NCBI GenBank assembly: GCA_023250255.1
Contig: JAHFBB010000083.1
Coordinates: forward strand, 1-5,199
Direction: 5' to 3'
DNA: 5,199 bases
Origin: Chloroflexota bacterium
Lineage (GTDB): Bacteria > Chloroflexota > Limnocylindria > QHBO01
Made by a program: the position numbers and the translations under genes. Below are positions 4,627 through 5,199 of the stretch, one piece after another. The notes under the pieces were generated by a model. The model was not told the DNA's origin, made no database searches, and was given only the letters and a program-made list of their open reading frames with translations. Within the stretch, counting starts at the first letter, position 1, and every line of letters starts with the position of its first letter.

Positions 4627-5199
4627 ACATCGGCATCATCGTTCCCCAGGGCTGGACCGGCGAATACGACGGCTGGGATCCGAAAGCTGCCTGGGATCGC
4701 ACAGTTGCCATTGCCCGCCAGGCTGATGAGGGCGGGTTTGAATCGGTCTGGGTGTTCGACCATTTCCAGACGGTCCCCGAACCAACCGATGAGCTCACGT
4801 TCGAATCCTTCACCACCCTGACCGCCCTGGCGACGGCCACCTCGCGCGTCCGCCTTGGCCACCTGGTCCTGTGCGCCGCCTATCGGAATCCGGCCCTCAC
4901 CGCCAAGATGATCGGCACGCTCGATGTCATCAGCGGCGGCCGCATGGAACTGGGGATGGGCGCCGGCTGGAAGGAAGACGAGTGGCGGGCGTACGGCTAC
5001 GGATTCCCCGATACCCGTACGCGGCTGGCCATCCTGGCCGACCAGCTCGAGGTCGTGACCCGAATGCTGGACGGCGGCCGTGCCGACTACCTGGGTGAGC
5101 ACGCGTCGGTGACCGGTGCGATCAATGTCCCCCGCGGACTCCAGTCACCGCGGATTCCGATCATCGTGGGCGGCAACGGACCGAAGGTGACCTGGCGCC
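4623..5199 (+). CDS. LLM-class F420/flavin-dependent oxidoreductase (3' end outside the window)
   Basis: The first 192 residues of a luciferase-like monooxygenase-family enzyme, most like the F420-dependent oxidoreductase branch, acting in the cytoplasm as a TIM-barrel hydride-transfer enzyme. It starts at GTG 4623 with 'MDIGIIVPQG', the usual first barrel strand. Further landmarks are 'ADEGGFESVWVFDHF' (34-48; Asp46-His47 near the cofactor site), 'SRVRLGHLVLCAAYRNPALTAKMIGTLDVISGGR' (74-107), 'GMGAGWKEDEWRAYGYGF' (111-128) and 'IPIIVGGNGPKVTWR' (178-192), each matching the family order. Complete members are about 280-340 residues, so more than a third is missing. The GTG is chosen because the protein aligns from there and no upstream in-frame start fits. 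AAGG at 4612-4615 is the only ribosome-site candidate, and it is tied up in the hairpin over the start. The substrate is unknown. Whether the cofactor is F420 or FMN cannot be settled from this fragment. Confidence 0.9.
   Translation, partial: MDIGIIVPQGWTGEYDGWDPKAAWDRTVAIARQADEGGFESVWVFDHFQTVPEPTDELTFESFTTLTALATATSRVRLGHLVLCAAYRNPALTAKMIGTLDVISGGRMELGMGAGWKEDEWRAYGYGFPDTRTRLAILADQLEVVTRMLDGGRADYLGEHASVTGAINVPRGLQSPRIPIIVGGNGPKVTWR

Noticed and set aside
4572..5102. Minus-strand open frame opposite the oxidoreductase
   Set aside because: It overlaps a well-supported LLM-family coding sequence on the other strand and shows no family features.
1..5199. CRISPR array, tandem repeats, insertion sequence or phage-defence cluster
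   Set aside because: No regularly spaced repeats, terminal inverted repeats, transposase or defence-type domains could be seen on either strand.

Overview
This is a GC-rich bacterial chromosomal segment (about two-thirds G+C by eye). It holds seven protein-coding genes, two of them cut by the window edges, and one tRNA gene. Several things suggest a high-GC, F420-using lineage: a luciferase-like (LLM) oxidoreductase of the F420-dependent type, an ECF sigma/anti-sigma pair with an 'APPRPLRLLP'-like juxtamembrane segment, an AlkZ-like winged-helix protein and a DHA2 transporter. Chloroflexota or Actinomycetota fit best. I lean to Chloroflexota, but this is an inference from family content, not a phylogenetic result.

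Layout, left to right. (1) The 3' end of a gene for a small alanine-rich protein with a C-terminal membrane anchor (to 269). (2) A winged-helix AlkZ/YcaQ-like (HTH_42) protein on + (318-1340). (3) Convergent to it after only 11 bp, a two-gene minus-strand operon: an ECF sigma factor (1959-2570, transcribed first) and its zinc-binding, two-helix membrane anti-sigma factor (1352-1939). (4) Divergent from the sigma gene, a tRNA-Leu(CAA) gene with encoded CCA (2598-2684). (5) Only 21 bp after the tRNA, a 14-helix DHA2-type drug/proton antiporter (2706-4298). (6) A 74-residue uncharacterised protein (4361-4585). (7) The first 192 codons of an LLM-class flavin/F420 oxidoreductase (4623 to the edge), whose start codon sits in a strong hairpin.

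Functionally, the sigma/anti-sigma pair is a self-contained envelope-signal switch: the membrane anti-sigma holds the sigma factor until a signal releases it. Its targets are not visible here. The other genes look like independent housekeeping or accessory functions (DNA lesion handling, export, redox chemistry), and nothing ties them into one pathway. I see no CRISPR array, insertion sequence, phage gene or toxin-antitoxin pair, and no clear undescribed multi-gene system. The most interesting signals are in the compact control regions: the tRNA-Leu/sigma divergent region, the tRNA-MFS junction and the hairpin over the oxidoreductase start.
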